Positions 33,736-46,244 of a stretch of 64,000 bases of DNA are shown here, piece by piece. Below the pieces are notes generated by a model. It worked only from the letters and a program-made list of their open reading frames with translations. It had not been told where the DNA came from and did not search any database. The first letter of the stretch is position 1, and each line of letters begins with the position of its first letter. Source of the stretch: Manis javanica (taxonomy: Eukaryota > Chordata > Mammalia > Pholidota > Manidae); NCBI RefSeq assembly GCF_040802235.1, contig NC_133157.1, positions 31,017,501 through 31,081,500 on the forward strand, in the 5' to 3' direction. The translations under genes and the position numbers were made by a program.

Positions 33736-33979
33736 ACCATCATTCCCACACCTTCCTTAACGCACCCCACACTGCCGACCTATAACAGCCCCTGCTAGAA
33801 CGTGCAGTTCAGGGAATTGGGCAAAGAATTTGTTATTCAAGTAAATAATTTTTCCTGAATGCGCTAGCTGTGAGATCTGCCAGTGAAGATGTGCGAAGTG
33901 TGATTATTTCGATGATGGAAAATTGGAAAGAGAATGCTCTAAATCATGGCTTGCCAATCCTTTCCATAGACAAATATAA

Positions 33980-34230
33980 TATTAATAGATGTCATTTATT
34001 AAATACCCACTTCTGTGAAAAATGCTAAACTGGGTTTTTCATATATTCAGTTTCATCTAATTCCTACAGGAACCCCATGAAGAAAATAGTATTATCACCT
34101 AGTTTATAGAATGAACAGCAACAGCATAGATGAGGATCAGAGGGTCTTGTAATTTTCCCAAAGTTATGCAGCTGATAAATAGCAGAGTCAGGATTTGAGC
34201 GCATGTCCGTCCAGCTCCAGGCCTCTTCTC
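33980..34230 (-). repeat. MIR SINE
   Basis: Reversed MIR, nearly full length: 'catttattaaatacccact', 'aggaaccccatgaagaaaa', 'gatgaggatcagagggtc' and 'agcagagtcaggatttgagc'. Confidence 0.85.
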
Positions 34231-34339
34231 TGCCCATGGGGCACACTGCTTCTCAGGTTCCTTTAAAGGGGCTTTTTCTTGGGCCTGGCAGGGAAGAATC
34301 CCACTATTCCCATGACACTTCACTTTCAAATCCCATGCT

Positions 34340-34445
34340 CACTTTTGATCCTCAACTCACCCTGTGAAATAAGCAGGGCAGGGACTACTGTCCACATTGG
34401 ACCATGAGGAGAAACTGAGACTGAGAGAGTGCTCTCTGTGTGTAC
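34340..34445 (-). repeat. MIR SINE fragment
   Basis: 'caactcaccctgtgaaataa' and 'gaggagaaactgagactgag' fit a reversed MIR 3' half. Confidence 0.65.
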
Positions 34446-34449
34446 AAGA

Positions 34450-34625
34450 AGGTCAGTGACAATAACGGCAAGCATTCCCTGAGCACTAGCTACCTACATG
34501 CCTGGCGCTGTGAGAGGCACTTTGTATACATTTCCTATTTGGTGCCCTTAAAAACTCCATGAGATGAATGCCTTTATTATCCCAACTTTGCACATGTAGG
34601 GACTGGCACTTAAATATTAGAATCC
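34450..34625 (-). repeat. MIR SINE
   Basis: A second reversed MIR directly after the first: 'ccctgagcactagctacc', 'atgcctggcgctgtgagagg' and 'tttattatcccaactttgc'. Confidence 0.75.
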
Positions 34626-34729
34626 TACCAATGAACATGCAACGAAGGAGACAAAATTGAAACATGCTTCAAACCTGAAGAGACTGGGAAATGCTGTTCC
34701 CTATGCCCCCTGTCAAAAACAAAACAAAA

Positions 34730-34795
34730 ACAAATCATTCATCCATTCAGTAAGCATTTCCTGAGCATCTACGCTATGACATACAGAGAATGACA
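34730..34795 (-). repeat. L2 LINE 3' fragment
   Basis: 'attcatccattcagtaagc' and 'atttcctgagcatctacgc' match a reversed L2 end. Confidence 0.6.
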
Positions 34796-35084
34796 GAAGG
34801 TGGCTTGTTCAGAAGGTGGTAATGTCTGGCCAGGTGCCTGAGTGTTAGTGAGCGTCCAGCGCCCAACCACACAAACCTCATGGAGACAGCATCCCGGTCG
34901 AAGGAAGCACTCAGTATATTGACTTTGAGATGTGACAAAGCTTGATGTGTTTGAAAAAGACTAAGAAAGCTAGAGTGGCCATAGATTATGACCAACAGTA
35001 GGACACCATAAATGAGAACAAGGAGAGTAAGAATCACAGGGAAGTACGGTCAGTTGTCACTTGGGAATGTAGCTGCAGACATCC

Positions 35085-37200
35085 TAAATTATAAATATTA
35101 ACAAATCAAATCCAAAAGCATACTGAAGAATATATTTTGTTCAAAGATAACTTATCCAAGGGGAAAAGGACAGTTCAGCACTAGGGAAATTCATCATGTA
35201 ATTCACTGCAGAAATATAGTAATATTAATTATCTCAATATAATTTAATAATTATGGCAGCATTCAATAAAATTCAACATTCAGAATTAACTTTTTTAAAT
35301 CTCAGTAAGTCAGGAATGAAATGCAAGCCTCTCAACATAAAAAAGGACATCTATCAGAAATCATTAGCCATTAAATACTTAAGGGTGAAATCTTCCAAGC
35401 ATTCCCACTAAAGATAAGTGCAAGATAGAATTGATTGCTATCAGTGATAGTAGTCATTATTGCCCTGGAGGTCAAAAAGCAAGGAAAATAGAGACATAGA
35501 GCTAGAAAGGGGGAAAAAAATAACTTTCACTTTTTGCAGATAATATGGTTGCCCACCAAAAAAAAATCCAAGGGAATCAATTGAAAACTCTTAGAACTGA
35601 TAAAGTTCAAAACTATGGATAGACACATCAATATAGTTAATCCAATAGCTTTCCTATATACTAGTATTAATTAAACAATATTTTTAGAGGATTTAATTTA
35701 TAACAACATAGAATTCCTGGAAAACAAATGTAATTTTTAAATATGTGAGATCTACCTGAAGGTAAAATATGAAAACCTAAATTAATGAATTGGTAAACCA
35801 GGTTGGGAAGACTTATATTGAAAGTACATTGATTTTCTCCACATATTCTACAGTGCGATTCTAGTCTAGATCCAACTGCAATTTTTATTCAAGGCTTATC
35901 CTAACAGATGTCAAAACACACTGTAAGCTATAGTAATTTAAATGATCTAGTATTTGTGCAGATATTGACAAATAGATCAATGGAAGAGAATAATAAACCT
36001 AGAAACAAACCCAAATATATATATGAAAATTAAGTATACAATAAAGGTGGTAGTTCAAATGAGTAGAGAAACAGTGGGTTTCTCCACACACAAGTGAGAC
36101 TGGACCAATTAGCTATTCATTTGGGGGGAAAATTAAATTAGATTCCTAATTCACACCATCCATCCATAGAAAATAACCTTCAGAAGAGCTAAAGAGCAAA
36201 ACTATGAATGTATTAGAAGAAAATATAGGTGAAACTTTTATGAATTTAGGATGGTAAGACCTTCTTAAGCAAGAGAGAAAATCTAGAAACTATAAAAAGT
36301 TCTAGTTTTAAACTCATAAAAGTTATAAAATTCTGAAAGTGAAAATACACCATATAAGCCAGGTTAAAAGAACCAGTTTTAAAAGACTGGGAGAAAATAT
36401 TCATGACACCCTTATCAAGTAAAGAATTGGTATCCAGAGCATATAGAGTTTGTAACAAAGAAAAAAGAAAAAGACAGCTCAATTGTAAAAAAATTGTAAA
36501 AGAAATAAACAGGCAATTCACAGAAAATTAATAATTCACACACAATAATCATGCAAACCTGCATTAGTCAGGCAAAAGAGAATTATTTGACAAAAAGTAA
36601 AAGGATAGATACCAATGCTGACAAAAATGTAGAGCAACAGACTTTGTCATATACACTGTGTGTAAAGTGGTGAGGCCAGTGGATGAAGACTCTTTGTAAA
36701 CTTCCATCAAAATTTCAAATGCATGTATCAATGGACCCGGCTATTCCACTATTAGAAGTCTTTGCAAAAGAAGTACTTGTCTATGTGCCCCACACAAATC
36801 ACTGTACAAGTTTATGTACATAGACCCAAGAATGCCCATCACGGTATTGCGGGCAGTAGTAAAAAGTTAAAAGCTGAATTTACTACTATAGGGAGGGAAA
36901 TAGGTAAGTAGATTATGGAATCTCCATTCTTCAGAAAGCAGAGTGCATTAGAGACAGAGCGATAGGAAGATCTCCAAAATATATTACCTAGTGAAAAAAG
37001 GAAGCAGCAAAACAGTATGTGATTAATATGCGTATGTGTGTGAATGTACCAATTAGGGAGAAGAGGTTACAGCACACTTCCCCTGGCGGGTGGGGAAGAG
37101 TAGGGAAAGGAGAGCTCTCCTCTTTTTATATATCACATCTGTCTCATTTAGCTCTCTTACAAAAAGAATTGAATTGTATCATTTGAGTAATAAAGAATGT
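35085..37200 (+). repeat. L1 LINE, ORF2 reverse-transcriptase region to 3' UTR (L1M class)
   Basis: Sense-orientation L1 fossil. It starts within the reverse-transcriptase region ('acaaatcaaatccaaaagc' near 35100) and passes 'gcattcaataaaattcaaca' near 35260 and 'gctttcctatatactagta' near 35648. It continues to the C-terminal part ('gcccatcacggtattgcggg' near 36835) and ends near 37200 in a degraded tail. Many stops and indels. Confidence 0.85.
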
Positions 37201-37204
37201 CTTG

Positions 37205-37795
37205 AAACATGCATTACACATCGTGGCTATTACTGTATAGCTGGAGGACGCGATTCAAGGGAAAGAGAAGGCAATGAATTGCAGACTCACACCTCTCAGG
37301 GTTTCTTGTCCCTGGCCTTAGGACTCAGACCTGGAAAGGGAAGAAAGGTAGGAAGTGTATAGAGAGGGCTCCTATGGAAGATGCCCCGCCTTCTCGGTCA
37401 CCCTGTATCCCCTTTGGGGATCTGTGTCAGTGGCACTGGTCAATGAGCAGTCCTACGTGATGAGGTCCCCATCTGAGCCATCTTGGACACCTCCAATGCA
37501 TCATTCTTGAAGCAGACTTCAAAATGCTCTCCCATCAGCTGTAATACATTGGACCTGCATACTCCTCTTTATATGTAACTCAAGGATTTAGAATTCGCAA
37601 GGACTAAGGTGTCTGGTCAGGCTTTCTCAGGGCAGGAGGTGTCTCTCTCAGATGCTCTGACTGCCTGGCTTATCCCCAGTGCAGGCACTCCCGCCAGTGC
37701 AGAAGGAAAAAGAATCTAACGCTACAACCTCAATACACTGCAACCTATAAATCACCCCGTAAATAATTACAAGTCTGTGGAAATCAATACTTAAG
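37205..37795. other. Unassigned unique sequence
   Basis: Nothing recognisable. Confidence 0.3.
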
Positions 37796-37799
37796 ACCC

Positions 37800-38080
37800 C
37801 AGAATAAAATTTAGAATGTAAGTGTCAGTATTACCATTAGTAACTATTAAAATAATTAGCATGCATAATATTTTACAGTTATCAAGTATTTTCAATTTAT
37901 CACTTAAATGATCCTTACAATAACTCTGAGAGTGTGCGATACAGGGATTATTTTCCCATTTCACAAGTAAGGAAACAGAGACCGGGAAAGGGAATGTGAT
38001 TACCCAAATCTAATCACTAATAAGAGGCAGAGCCAAGACTGAATACCAGCTTTCTGACCCTAAAATAGGTGCTCTTTCTA
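37800..38080 (-). repeat. MIR SINE
   Basis: Reversed MIR: 'atgatccttacaataactc', 'attttcccatttcacaagta', 'aggaaacagagaccgggaaa' and 'gaggcagagccaagactg'. Confidence 0.85.
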
Positions 38081-38084
38081 CAGA

Positions 38085-38825
38085 AGTCCAGCTCAATCCA
38101 AAATAACCAGTACTATCACATATATCCTGGCTCTAATCTGCTCAGTCTGCTAAAAGCATTGTCCCTAACCCAGACATGAGGAGACATGCCCCTGCTCAAG
38201 CCCCCAGATCAGCTTGCTTGCCCTGGGCCCCATCCTTCCTTCAGGGGCCCTCGCCTCAGTAAACTCCTCCGAATCTGATCTGGTGGGCTTCTCCGTCTCT
38301 AGCAGACTAGAAATAGAGAATCTGAGCGGGTGGTTGTGGGAGCAGGAGAAACCTTTGGGACACAAGCTGTGCCATTCTCATTGTTTTTACTCAGACATGA
38401 ATCTTTGTTCTACGATGCAAATTTTGAGAAGTTGGTGCCAATCTGTTCAGAACAAAAGAATTTTGGTCTGAAAAAAACAAAATTTGAGATTGGAAGTCTG
38501 GCTTTCCTAGTTGCGCTTTTGAGCATCTGCCTCTCCCCACCACCCCCTATGCTGGATCTCTCCCAATGGTAGACGGGAACTGAGAAGAACTTCTCAGGTT
38601 GCTTATCAGTTTCAGAAGTCAAGAAGAGTGCAGGGTATCTTATGTCAAGGTTCCTAAAATGAACGTCCTTACGTTGCTTAGGAGGTTGAACTAGCTGAGC
38701 TGACCGTAAGGGCCCTCCTTCAGCACTTTGAAGATCTTAGGTTCCTTAGTTTCAATGGATATTTATCAAAGACCTGACCTCTACTTCTAAATGGAATTTT
38801 CCACTGGCTTTATTGGCATGGCATT
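38085..38825. other. Unassigned unique sequence
   Basis: No repeat or gene recognised. The overlapping frames at 38165-38622 on both strands look like chance. Confidence 0.3.
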
Positions 38826-38829
38826 GTAT

Positions 38830-39340
38830 TAATGACACTATTTAAATATATATATATTTATTAAGCAAGTAATTATTTTACTAAGGTGTGCTTTTTCCAT
38901 GTTCCCTTCTATTACTCAGCCATATACCAAAAAAGTATAAATGGAGCTAATTTTTATTCTGCTAACCTACACCGAATGTCATGAACATATGTGCATATTG
39001 AGATATAGATTTTACTCATCATTTTAATAGCTGTATAGTATTTCATTCATGGTTATATCTCCATTTATTTAATACCCTATTTTTGGATATTGAATTTGTT
39101 CCTAATTTTATTGAAGTTATAAATAATGCTACTATGAGATCTTTGTGCATAAGTCTCCTTTATCTTCTATTGAATGATTTACCTACTCTAAAATTCTAGG
39201 AGGGGAAGGTATTGGATTGAAGCACATGGGTATCTTCGTAGTTCTTCCTAGGTTTTGAGAAACATATTTAAGATTAGAGTTAATCCACTATCCTAAATAT
39301 TGGACATTGACATCAATTTTGCTACTATTAATCACAACTA
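38830..39340 (-). repeat. Old L1 LINE 3' fragment
   Basis: Minus-strand L1, diverged: 'gctgtatagtatttcattc' near 39030, 'ggatattgaatttgttcc' near 39085, 'tataaataatgctactatg' near 39119. Confidence 0.7.
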
Positions 39341-39689
39341 TAGGAGTGGGTTGGTTTTTGTATTTTAATATTTTCATTCTCAATCCCTTGATCAGTTTTA
39401 TCTGCCTTAAAACAGCCTCACTCATCTTTCTCACAGTCTCAGGGATGGGGACATTTTAAAACATTTGCAAGAAATGTATAGATATGCATCTCATATTTAA
39501 TCTCAGGTGAAAAAAAGTCACCAGCTCTTTTGGTAAATATCAAATAAAGCTGTCAGCCTGTATCCGCCTCTTTCAGTAATGGATTTTTTTCTTGAGCCAA
39601 AACAATGAATCTTTGTATCCAAATGCCTCCTTCACTCATTTCATATGCCAGAAGGCAGTAAGCATGGCTATGTTTAAAAAATTCCCAAG

Positions 39690-39829
39690 CCCCCTCTCAG
39701 ACCTATTGAATCAAATATCTCCAGGAAGAACCTGGGAATCTGTTTTGTGCAGGTCACAGCCTATGTTGAATTTTAAATAAGCCTCCCAGGCGATACTTGT
39801 CATCTGGGCAGTTTGAAAACACCTGCATT
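39690..39829 (+). mobile_element. hAT-Charlie MER5A-type fragment
   Basis: The 3' half is readable: 'tattgaatcaaatatctcc', 'aataagcctcccaggcgata' and the terminal 'cagtttgaaaacacctg', which parallels the '...gagaaccactg' end of MER5 elements. Confidence 0.6.
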
Positions 39830-39905
39830 AGACCCCGGGGTCAGTGGGTGAAGGCCACAGGAGTCCGATTTCCACTCACCTGCAAGAATTCCTAAACTAT
39901 CAGAT

Positions 39906-39916
39906 CCACCTAGTGG
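39906..39916 (-). promoter_or_regulatory. CTCF-like core motif
   Basis: The minus strand reads CCACTAGGTGG, a perfect 11-base match to the CTCF core. The following bases (ATCT) depart from the GCRS part. It is weaker than the site at 26472, and is only a candidate. Confidence 0.4.
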
Positions 39917-40399
39917 TGGAAAGACTGCCAGGAAGTCCGTCCCTGTCCCTGGCAGTGTTTGTCTGGAGGCCAGATAAGCACAAGCATCGCACTGGGAGGC
40001 TCTCCAGTGCATCGTAAAGGCTCTCACCCCCGTGACCTTGGGAGCCTCTCTCACCACACCGCCCACATGAGCAGATGGAACTAAGGTCTTTAAGGTCCTT
40101 TCCCCCCTCACTGCTTGATTCTGCAATTTCAAATAATGAAGCAAATAGTTCACAATTGTAGCTATAATGTTTTCCTATTCATTTTTCCAAGAAGACATAA
40201 TAGGAGTTTATTTGTTATAGAAGTAGAAAGTGAAAGCTAGTGGCAACTCATAATCAGGATAGTCTGGGTCTCTCAGCTGCCTTCCGCTCTGACCTTCAAA
40301 TACCCCTTATGGTATAAGCTGCCCTCCAGGGGCAGACTCAATGACTAAGTGCTCCCCACCTCCATGACAACCCCCTCCCACAGGATCAGGAACATCATT

Positions 40400-40500
40400 G
40401 TCTTTACCAACCATTTATACTAAACCTCATCAATTACATTCAGGGAAACTGAGTCACTGACACAGCTGAAGCTGAATTCCTGGCCTCTTGACTCTTACTT
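40400..40500 (-). repeat. MIR SINE fragment
   Basis: 'cagggaaactgagtcactg', 'acacagctgaagctgaattc' and 'cctggcctcttgactc' in reversed MIR order. Confidence 0.55.
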
Positions 40501-40794
40501 CACTCAGTCCCTTTCTGTGAGTTCAGCTGATTTCATCTGCTTGGAGAGTAAGGATGCTCAAATCTAGACTCCTGTTCTCTTAAGGAACTAACATCCAAAG
40601 TGTTTTGATTAGCCCAGATACATACGAAGATTCCAACCTTCTTGAAAACTTCTCACTTAATCATCATTACACTAAATAGTCAGCAGAATGTGAAGACCTG
40701 TGAAACAGGCAGGCTTGGTTCTGGTGAAGAGCAAGGAGACAGGTCACAGTTTGCATCCACTCTCTACCTCTCCTCTGTCGCTTGGCTCTTTGAA

Positions 40795-40938
40795 ATGCGG
40801 TGTGGACCACATACCACTGGGAGCATGTCCGCAAGGCAGAGCCCCCAGCCCCACCCCAGCCTTCTGAATCACAGCCCAGTGGAACAAGCTCCCCAGGTGA
40901 TCTGTCGAATGGCTCATTAGTGTTCAAGAAGCACTGAT
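40795..40938 (+). mobile_element. hAT-Charlie MER5-type element
   Basis: 'cggtgtggaccacatac', 'gccccaccccagccttctg', 'aagctccccaggtgatc' and the terminal 'gttcaagaagcactg' give the layout of a short Charlie-derived element with its 3' terminus. Confidence 0.65.
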
Positions 40939-40999
40939 CTAGAGCGCTCATAGACATAAACACTGCTATTTTGTATTTTTTTCTGATTATAAAAGTAAG

Positions 41000-41680
41000 A
41001 AAAACTCACCATACAGAATGTGGAAAGCATCACCCCACCCCACTCCCATCTGTAAGGGAGAAGGCAAGCAGGCTTGAAGGGGAACAAAATTAGGCTCTTG
41101 CATGAGGTGATGGCAAAGCCTCCCCTCAATTTTTGTGTAGGTCAGGGGCAGCTCCTAAACCCAGTATGACTGGCCCAGGAGGGTGGGTGGCAAAGTGGTG
41201 AGAGGCACGGACAGCTGCTAATACAATTCTATGGAATAATATGCAGCTCTGAGAACACTGGGGGCAGGAGCAGTTTTGTAAACAAGGGAGCAGGGAGGGA
41301 AAGGCTTCTCTTCTTCGCACACCACTGATCTACACGACTGAGAACCGGAGAGTGCTGGCTGGGAGTCCTTGGGAGCTGTTCTGTCCAGACCAGCTAGCAG
41401 GTGCCCTGGGAGGAAGGCAAGTGACCGGGAGAGGCCCCCAGGGCCCCTGCGTGGGGTTCCCAAAATGTGGGGATTTAAAGGGAGTGGCTAAAGGATGAGG
41501 GCACTTTTAGAGACAAGAACAAAGAAAGCAAGGCCAGAGACAGGGATCTGTTGACCTTCCCTTGAAGATGGGAGCAGCAGGTATGGAGCAGAAGGGGCTT
41601 CATCCCCCACTGGGCCTCTAGGGCTAAGTTATCTTTATATATAACTTTATAAGTTATAGGGCCCAGTTAAAAACCAGGCT
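41000..41680. other. Unassigned unique sequence
   Basis: I see no repeat or gene. Minus-strand frames of 64-81 codons here are unrecognised. Confidence 0.3.
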
Positions 41681-41689
41681 CTGATTCTG

Positions 41690-42640
41690 CACACAAGTTT
41701 CATACTAACACTGTAATATTAAATTATAAAATAATAAATATTAAAATTCTCCCACATGGTTAAAAATTCTTTGAAAGCATCATTTTAAAGACAGCATCAT
41801 TACCACATTTAAATATTTCCCATTTTGGGACTATTTGATTATTTCTGTTTTTCACTGTTACATGTTATGCAGCAATAAGCTTTTTATCACACATCTTTAT
41901 CCTGAGGCCCCTATACTTCTTTTTTTATTTAGGTAAACTTTATTTTAAACCAAAGTGAACCATACATATAGAAAAATGCACAAATCAAAAGTATACAGTT
42001 TAATGACTTTTCACAAAGTAAATAGCCCATAGGTGCACCACCTGAATCAAGACACAGAACATTGCCAGACCCCCGCTTCTCTTGGGCCCCCATTCAGTCA
42101 CTACAGCAGCCCCCAGGGTCACGTTATCCTAACCTTCAACACACCAATGGGTTAACTTTTATATAAATTCAAATACATAATACATTGTATGTATATATAC
42201 ATACATTGTATGTATATAAAACATACAATGTGTATTTTATATATTTACTTACATATTTCATACTTATATATCTTATGTATATTTATATCATAAATAGTTT
42301 TATATATCATCTATATATAAATTTATATTTGAATATTGAATTTATATAAAATTATGCAGATCTCACATCTGGTTCCTTTTGCCTAATATTATGTTTGTGA
42401 GATTCACTCCTGTTTTGCTTGTTGCAACAGTTCATTGATTTCCAGTGCTGTGTATTATTTCATTGAATGAATATAGAGGAATGACTTTTGTTTTGTTATT
42501 TTGTTGATCATTTCTAGTTCTTAGCAGGAGAATTAAGCTGCCTCAGGCTACCCGATCATAGCCAGAAGCTGTAAGTCCCCTTATTTCTTTTCATTAAATT
42601 CTAAGAATTCCTGGGCAAAAAGGAACAAACATTTTTTTAG
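41690..42640 (-). repeat. Old L1 LINE 3' region, split by an AT tract
   Basis: Minus-strand L1. The 3' UTR part lies at 41925-42165 ('aaatgcacaaatcaaaagta' and 'caccacctgaatcaagacac'). The adjoining part continues at 42350-42620 ('tgttttgcttgttgcaaca'). Between them an AT-rich palindromic tract (42172-42345) has expanded. 41690-41920 has L1-like texture and may be a second fragment. Confidence 0.7.
42172..42345. repeat. AT-rich inverted repeat / TA microsatellite
   Basis: The unit 'acattgtatgtatatatac' is followed by 'atacattgtatgtatat' and by its inverted form 'acatacaatgt', then a further 120 bases of TATA-rich sequence. The arms can form a long hairpin. Confidence 0.85.
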
Positions 42641-42769
42641 GCCATTGTATCATGCATACTGCTAGGTCCTTTCCATAAAGCTGTAACAATGTGAACTCAA
42701 GAAAAAAAATCAAATTCTCTTGAAGGATGTCAGGAGTCATCTTAATAATTTTAACAATTTTTAATCCTA

Positions 42770-43020
42770 GTAAACTATTTTATAGTGTATAGTAGCTAAT
42801 ATACAAATTACAAATACTAAAATGCAGATAACACCTTCTCTAAAGCCTTAAGTGCTAACTTATTATTTAATTCCCACAGAACTCTAAGAGATAAATGTTA
42901 TTACTATTCCATTTTAAAGATTAGGAAACTGTTCAGAAACTGAAGTCACTGGCTAAGTCACCTGATGGATGACAGCAGAGCTCGGACTTGCCCCCCGGTA
43001 CTCTGCCTCTTTACCCAAAC
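42770..43020 (-). repeat. MIR SINE
   Basis: Reversed MIR: 'attcccacagaactctaag', 'attccattttaaagattagg', 'aaactgttcagaaactgaag' and 'gcagagctcggacttgcc'. Confidence 0.85.
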
Positions 43021-43419
43021 CAGGCTACATCTTGCTTACATTGCTGAAGAAGTATATTATATCCCAGACATTGCAGACCCAAACTGGATGCCATGGAGAG
43101 GGACATGTCAGCCCTTGGTACAGAAATGAGCATCCTTCAAAGCCCAGTTCATGTCACCTGCTCCTCACATGACTGCCCCATCCGCCCAAGTGGAGCCACA
43201 ACCTATGCCAGGAAGGGGCTCTTGCCAGCAGGATCCTGGAATATCGTTGCTAAGACCATCACTTAGTCCAGGAATTGCAAAGAGGAAGCACACTTTAGCA
43301 ACACTCTTCCTCCCATGCGAGTGGCAGACATAACTAATCAATCACCATCTAGCTACTGTCTACCACTCTGAGCCCATCTCCACCTTACCTGCCCACTGGC
43401 CTTGTTTCTGTTCCTTGAA

Positions 43420-43775
43420 TGTGCCAACCTCCAGCCTACCGTGTGACCTGCACATTTGCTGCAACCAGGTCTCCTCATGACGGGACCTTTCTGTCATTCA
43501 GATCTTAGCTCAAATACTACCTCCTCACTGGTGTTTTTGCTGATGCCTCAAACTAAAGTAGCACCATTTTCTCTGATTTATCTTTCATATAATTTTTCAA
43601 AATTTAATTTAGTTGTCTGTTTCTGTTGTTGTCATTGTTTCATACATTGTAAGATACACTGTTTATACATTGCAAGAAGCCTTTTCTGATGTGTTCAGCT
43701 AGCCCCAGTGCCTAGAAGACTTCCTGGTACTTACTAGTTACTCAATTAGTAGTTACTGAATGAGTCAGTTAATTA
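43420..43775 (+). repeat. L2 LINE 3' part
   Basis: Forward L2: 'cttagctcaaatactacctc', 'ctagccccagtgcctagaag' and 'agtagttactgaatgag'. Confidence 0.75.
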
Positions 43776-43854
43776 AGATGCATTTTTCTGATGACTCAGT
43801 GATGGGATTAAAATCTTTCCCATCACAGTATTATGGCCACTCACTACCAATAGT

Positions 43855-44030
43855 CAGAACTGAGACAAGGGATAAAGACTTTTCTCTCTGCCTAACTTCC
43901 TTAATCTCCCCATTTAAGAGTTGGGGAAACTGAGGCCCAAGACAAGAGACATGCCTCTCTCAAAGCCACAGATTGAAGTGAGGGGCAGAGCTGGGGCTGG
44001 TACCAGCTCCTTCCACCCCTCCATTCTGCC
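43855..44030 (-). repeat. MIR SINE
   Basis: 'gttggggaaactgaggccca', 'gaggggcagagctggggc' and 'ctggtaccagctccttcc' in reversed MIR order. Confidence 0.8.
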
Positions 44031-44474
44031 CACCATATAGCCATGCTGGAAAGAGCTGTCCTAAACTGAGCCACAAAGCAGAAGAGCAGGCCCATTGTGC
44101 TCCAGGAGCTTGCCTATGAATTACGCACCTAATTACCAGCTGCCTTTTCTTCCTATTCTGTGGGTAAAAAGTCTGATCACATATAAGAGTCTCCCTGTGT
44201 TTCCGTGGATACAAAGTGATCCTAATTTCAAACTCCCTTGCAAATGGTAAATGAGTGAACTTAATTTTAATAAAAACAAGTAAAATCATACATGTGAGCT
44301 TAATAAAATCTAATTTGGGCAATTTGAAGCTCATAAAATAAAACCTTTATGTAAAAACTAGCAATTAGCTTTATGAAACAATACAGTGAACCCTTGGCAT
44401 TGGGGAGGGTTGGGAGCCAGAGGACTCCAGGGATAAGGAAACGTGGCAAGAATGAAGGAAAGCTACAGAGGCAG

Positions 44475-44640
44475 GGTGCATGGTTCTTAGTGTCAGAGGA
44501 TTTGAGTTCAAGTCTCCAAGCTACCACTTAGCTCTGTCACCTTGAGCAAGTCACTTTCCCTCTCTAGACCCCAGAGTCCTCATTTTTAAAATGAAACTTA
44601 TAAAACCTACTCTGTTTAGCAGGATAAGAAACTGAGTAGG
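44475..44640 (+). repeat. MIR SINE
   Basis: Forward MIR: 'gaggatttgagttcaagtc', 'accttgagcaagtcacttt', 'ccctctctagaccccagagt' and 'catttttaaaatgaaac'. Confidence 0.85.
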
Positions 44641-44964
44641 CGAAAACTCGGTAAAAGTATCCAACAATGGTTGTTACATCATCTCACCCACCCACGTTCT
44701 TCCCAGAAAGGACATTCATGAACCCTGGGTCAAGTGCCACGGAGGTGAACTGGAGGACAAATGTGTGACCTTTCATCACCTTGCATTAAGGCATGGGGGA
44801 TCTAAACAGGCTGCAAGAGATGACTCCCAGAGGTGGATGACAAGAACCAGAAGCAAATCCACAAGTCAGGCTGAGCCTGGCAGAGGACATGGGCGTCTCA
44901 GCAAACGCTCACCGTGGCCCACACACATCTGCTCCAACAAATCCCCTTCACATACAGACCTTTA

Positions 44965-45070
44965 CAGACAGGCTGTATAACACCCATTCCACAGATGAGA
45001 AAAATGAGCCCCTGGGAAGTGCTGCAGGTAAACACAGGCCTCAGAGCTAGGTGTCCCAGACAAGACACAA
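44965..45070 (-). repeat. MIR SINE fragment
   Basis: 'cccattccacagatgagaa' followed by 'aaatgagcccctgggaag' and 'gcctcagagctaggtgtc'. Confidence 0.6.
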
Positions 45071-45309
45071 GCCAGGTTTCTAGATTCCACTCCCCAGCCT
45101 GTTCACCATCCCACGCCACAGCTACAAAAGCTCCTGACCATGAGACTCAGCTCCTGGGCTCTGGCACATCTCCCCTTCACCAAGGGCATGCACAGCTTCT
45201 AGCTGGGAGCCACATCTCCATGGCACGCGGTCTTGTCACTGAGGCCCCAGCAAGCAGTGGCTTTTCCCTGTCTCTTTCCTGAGCAACCACCACTCCAGGC
45301 AGAAAGCAA

Positions 45310-45660
45310 TTTTTTTCCTAGTGCCTTCCCAGAAGCAAAGTGGGTAATTAATTGCACTGAATAACACATTAAATGTACTAATAATTGGATAGTCACAGCA
45401 AAATGATTACTTTGAAGAAATATTACCAATTCCCTGTTGTACTTAACATTTCTCCTTATTTATCATTACCATTTTAATCAATAATAGTCACAATACTAAT
45501 AAATCCATCTTATTTTTAATTGTGTTCAATTGGATGTACCAGTACTTGAGTATACTGAGCATACTTCATTATTTATATTAATTTAAGATCACTTAAAGGC
45601 AAATTACATAGTTTGTACTTTCAAGTAAGTGGGTAATTATGACAAAGTTTCTCTAGATTC
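45310..45660. other. Unique AT-rich block with repeated TAATTA-like motifs
   Basis: This region is not explained by any repeat I know. It contains several homeodomain-type cores ('taattaatt' near 45347, 'aataattgg' near 45380, 'gtaattatga' near 45634). It has the look of non-coding regulatory sequence, but conservation cannot be tested here. Confidence 0.25.
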
Positions 45661-45869
45661 AGCATTTTCATGCACTGAGGACTGTGAGGCATTAGGCACC
45701 CTTTTCTGCTAGGTTCAGGGGTCAGGCATGGAGGAGATGAAGAAAGACTCTCAAAGTCCCCACTTGAATTAGCATATCCTGCCCTTTATAAAATGGCTCA
45801 GGTCTCTGAAAGTATGATTAATAGCTCTATGGCTTTGCCTTTACTTATGCTGTCTAGTCAATAACGCAG

Positions 45870-46240
45870 CATTTGGCCATTCATTCACCAATACCAAGGG
45901 CCAGACACTGTGCTAGGTACCAGCAGATGGGGAGGTAAATGAGTGAGAGGAGATAGGAAGTGTCCAGGGGCCCTGAGAGAGGTGCAAATAAAGGGTGGCA
46001 GGGGTCAGCGGGCAGAGGTGGTCACTGACATGTAACTGAACAACTCGGGGAGTACTTCCGGAGGCAGAGGCATGTTTCTCAGTTTTGAAGGTTGGGTAAG
46101 ATTTGGCAAGGAAGGGGGCAGTAGACCCCAGCTTTGGCAGAGAACCAGGTAGGAGTTTCCCAGCAGAGTGAGGGTTTCCAGGGGTAATGGCAGAGGTGAT
46201 AGTAGAGAAGGACAGGAAGAAAGGACATGGCAAGAGTAAA
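45870..46240 (-). repeat. L2 LINE 3' part
   Basis: Reversed L2: 'gccattcattcaccaata', 'agacactgtgctaggtacc' and further upstream blocks including 'ggcaagagtaaaatgg'. Confidence 0.7.
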
Positions 46241-46244
46241 ATGG

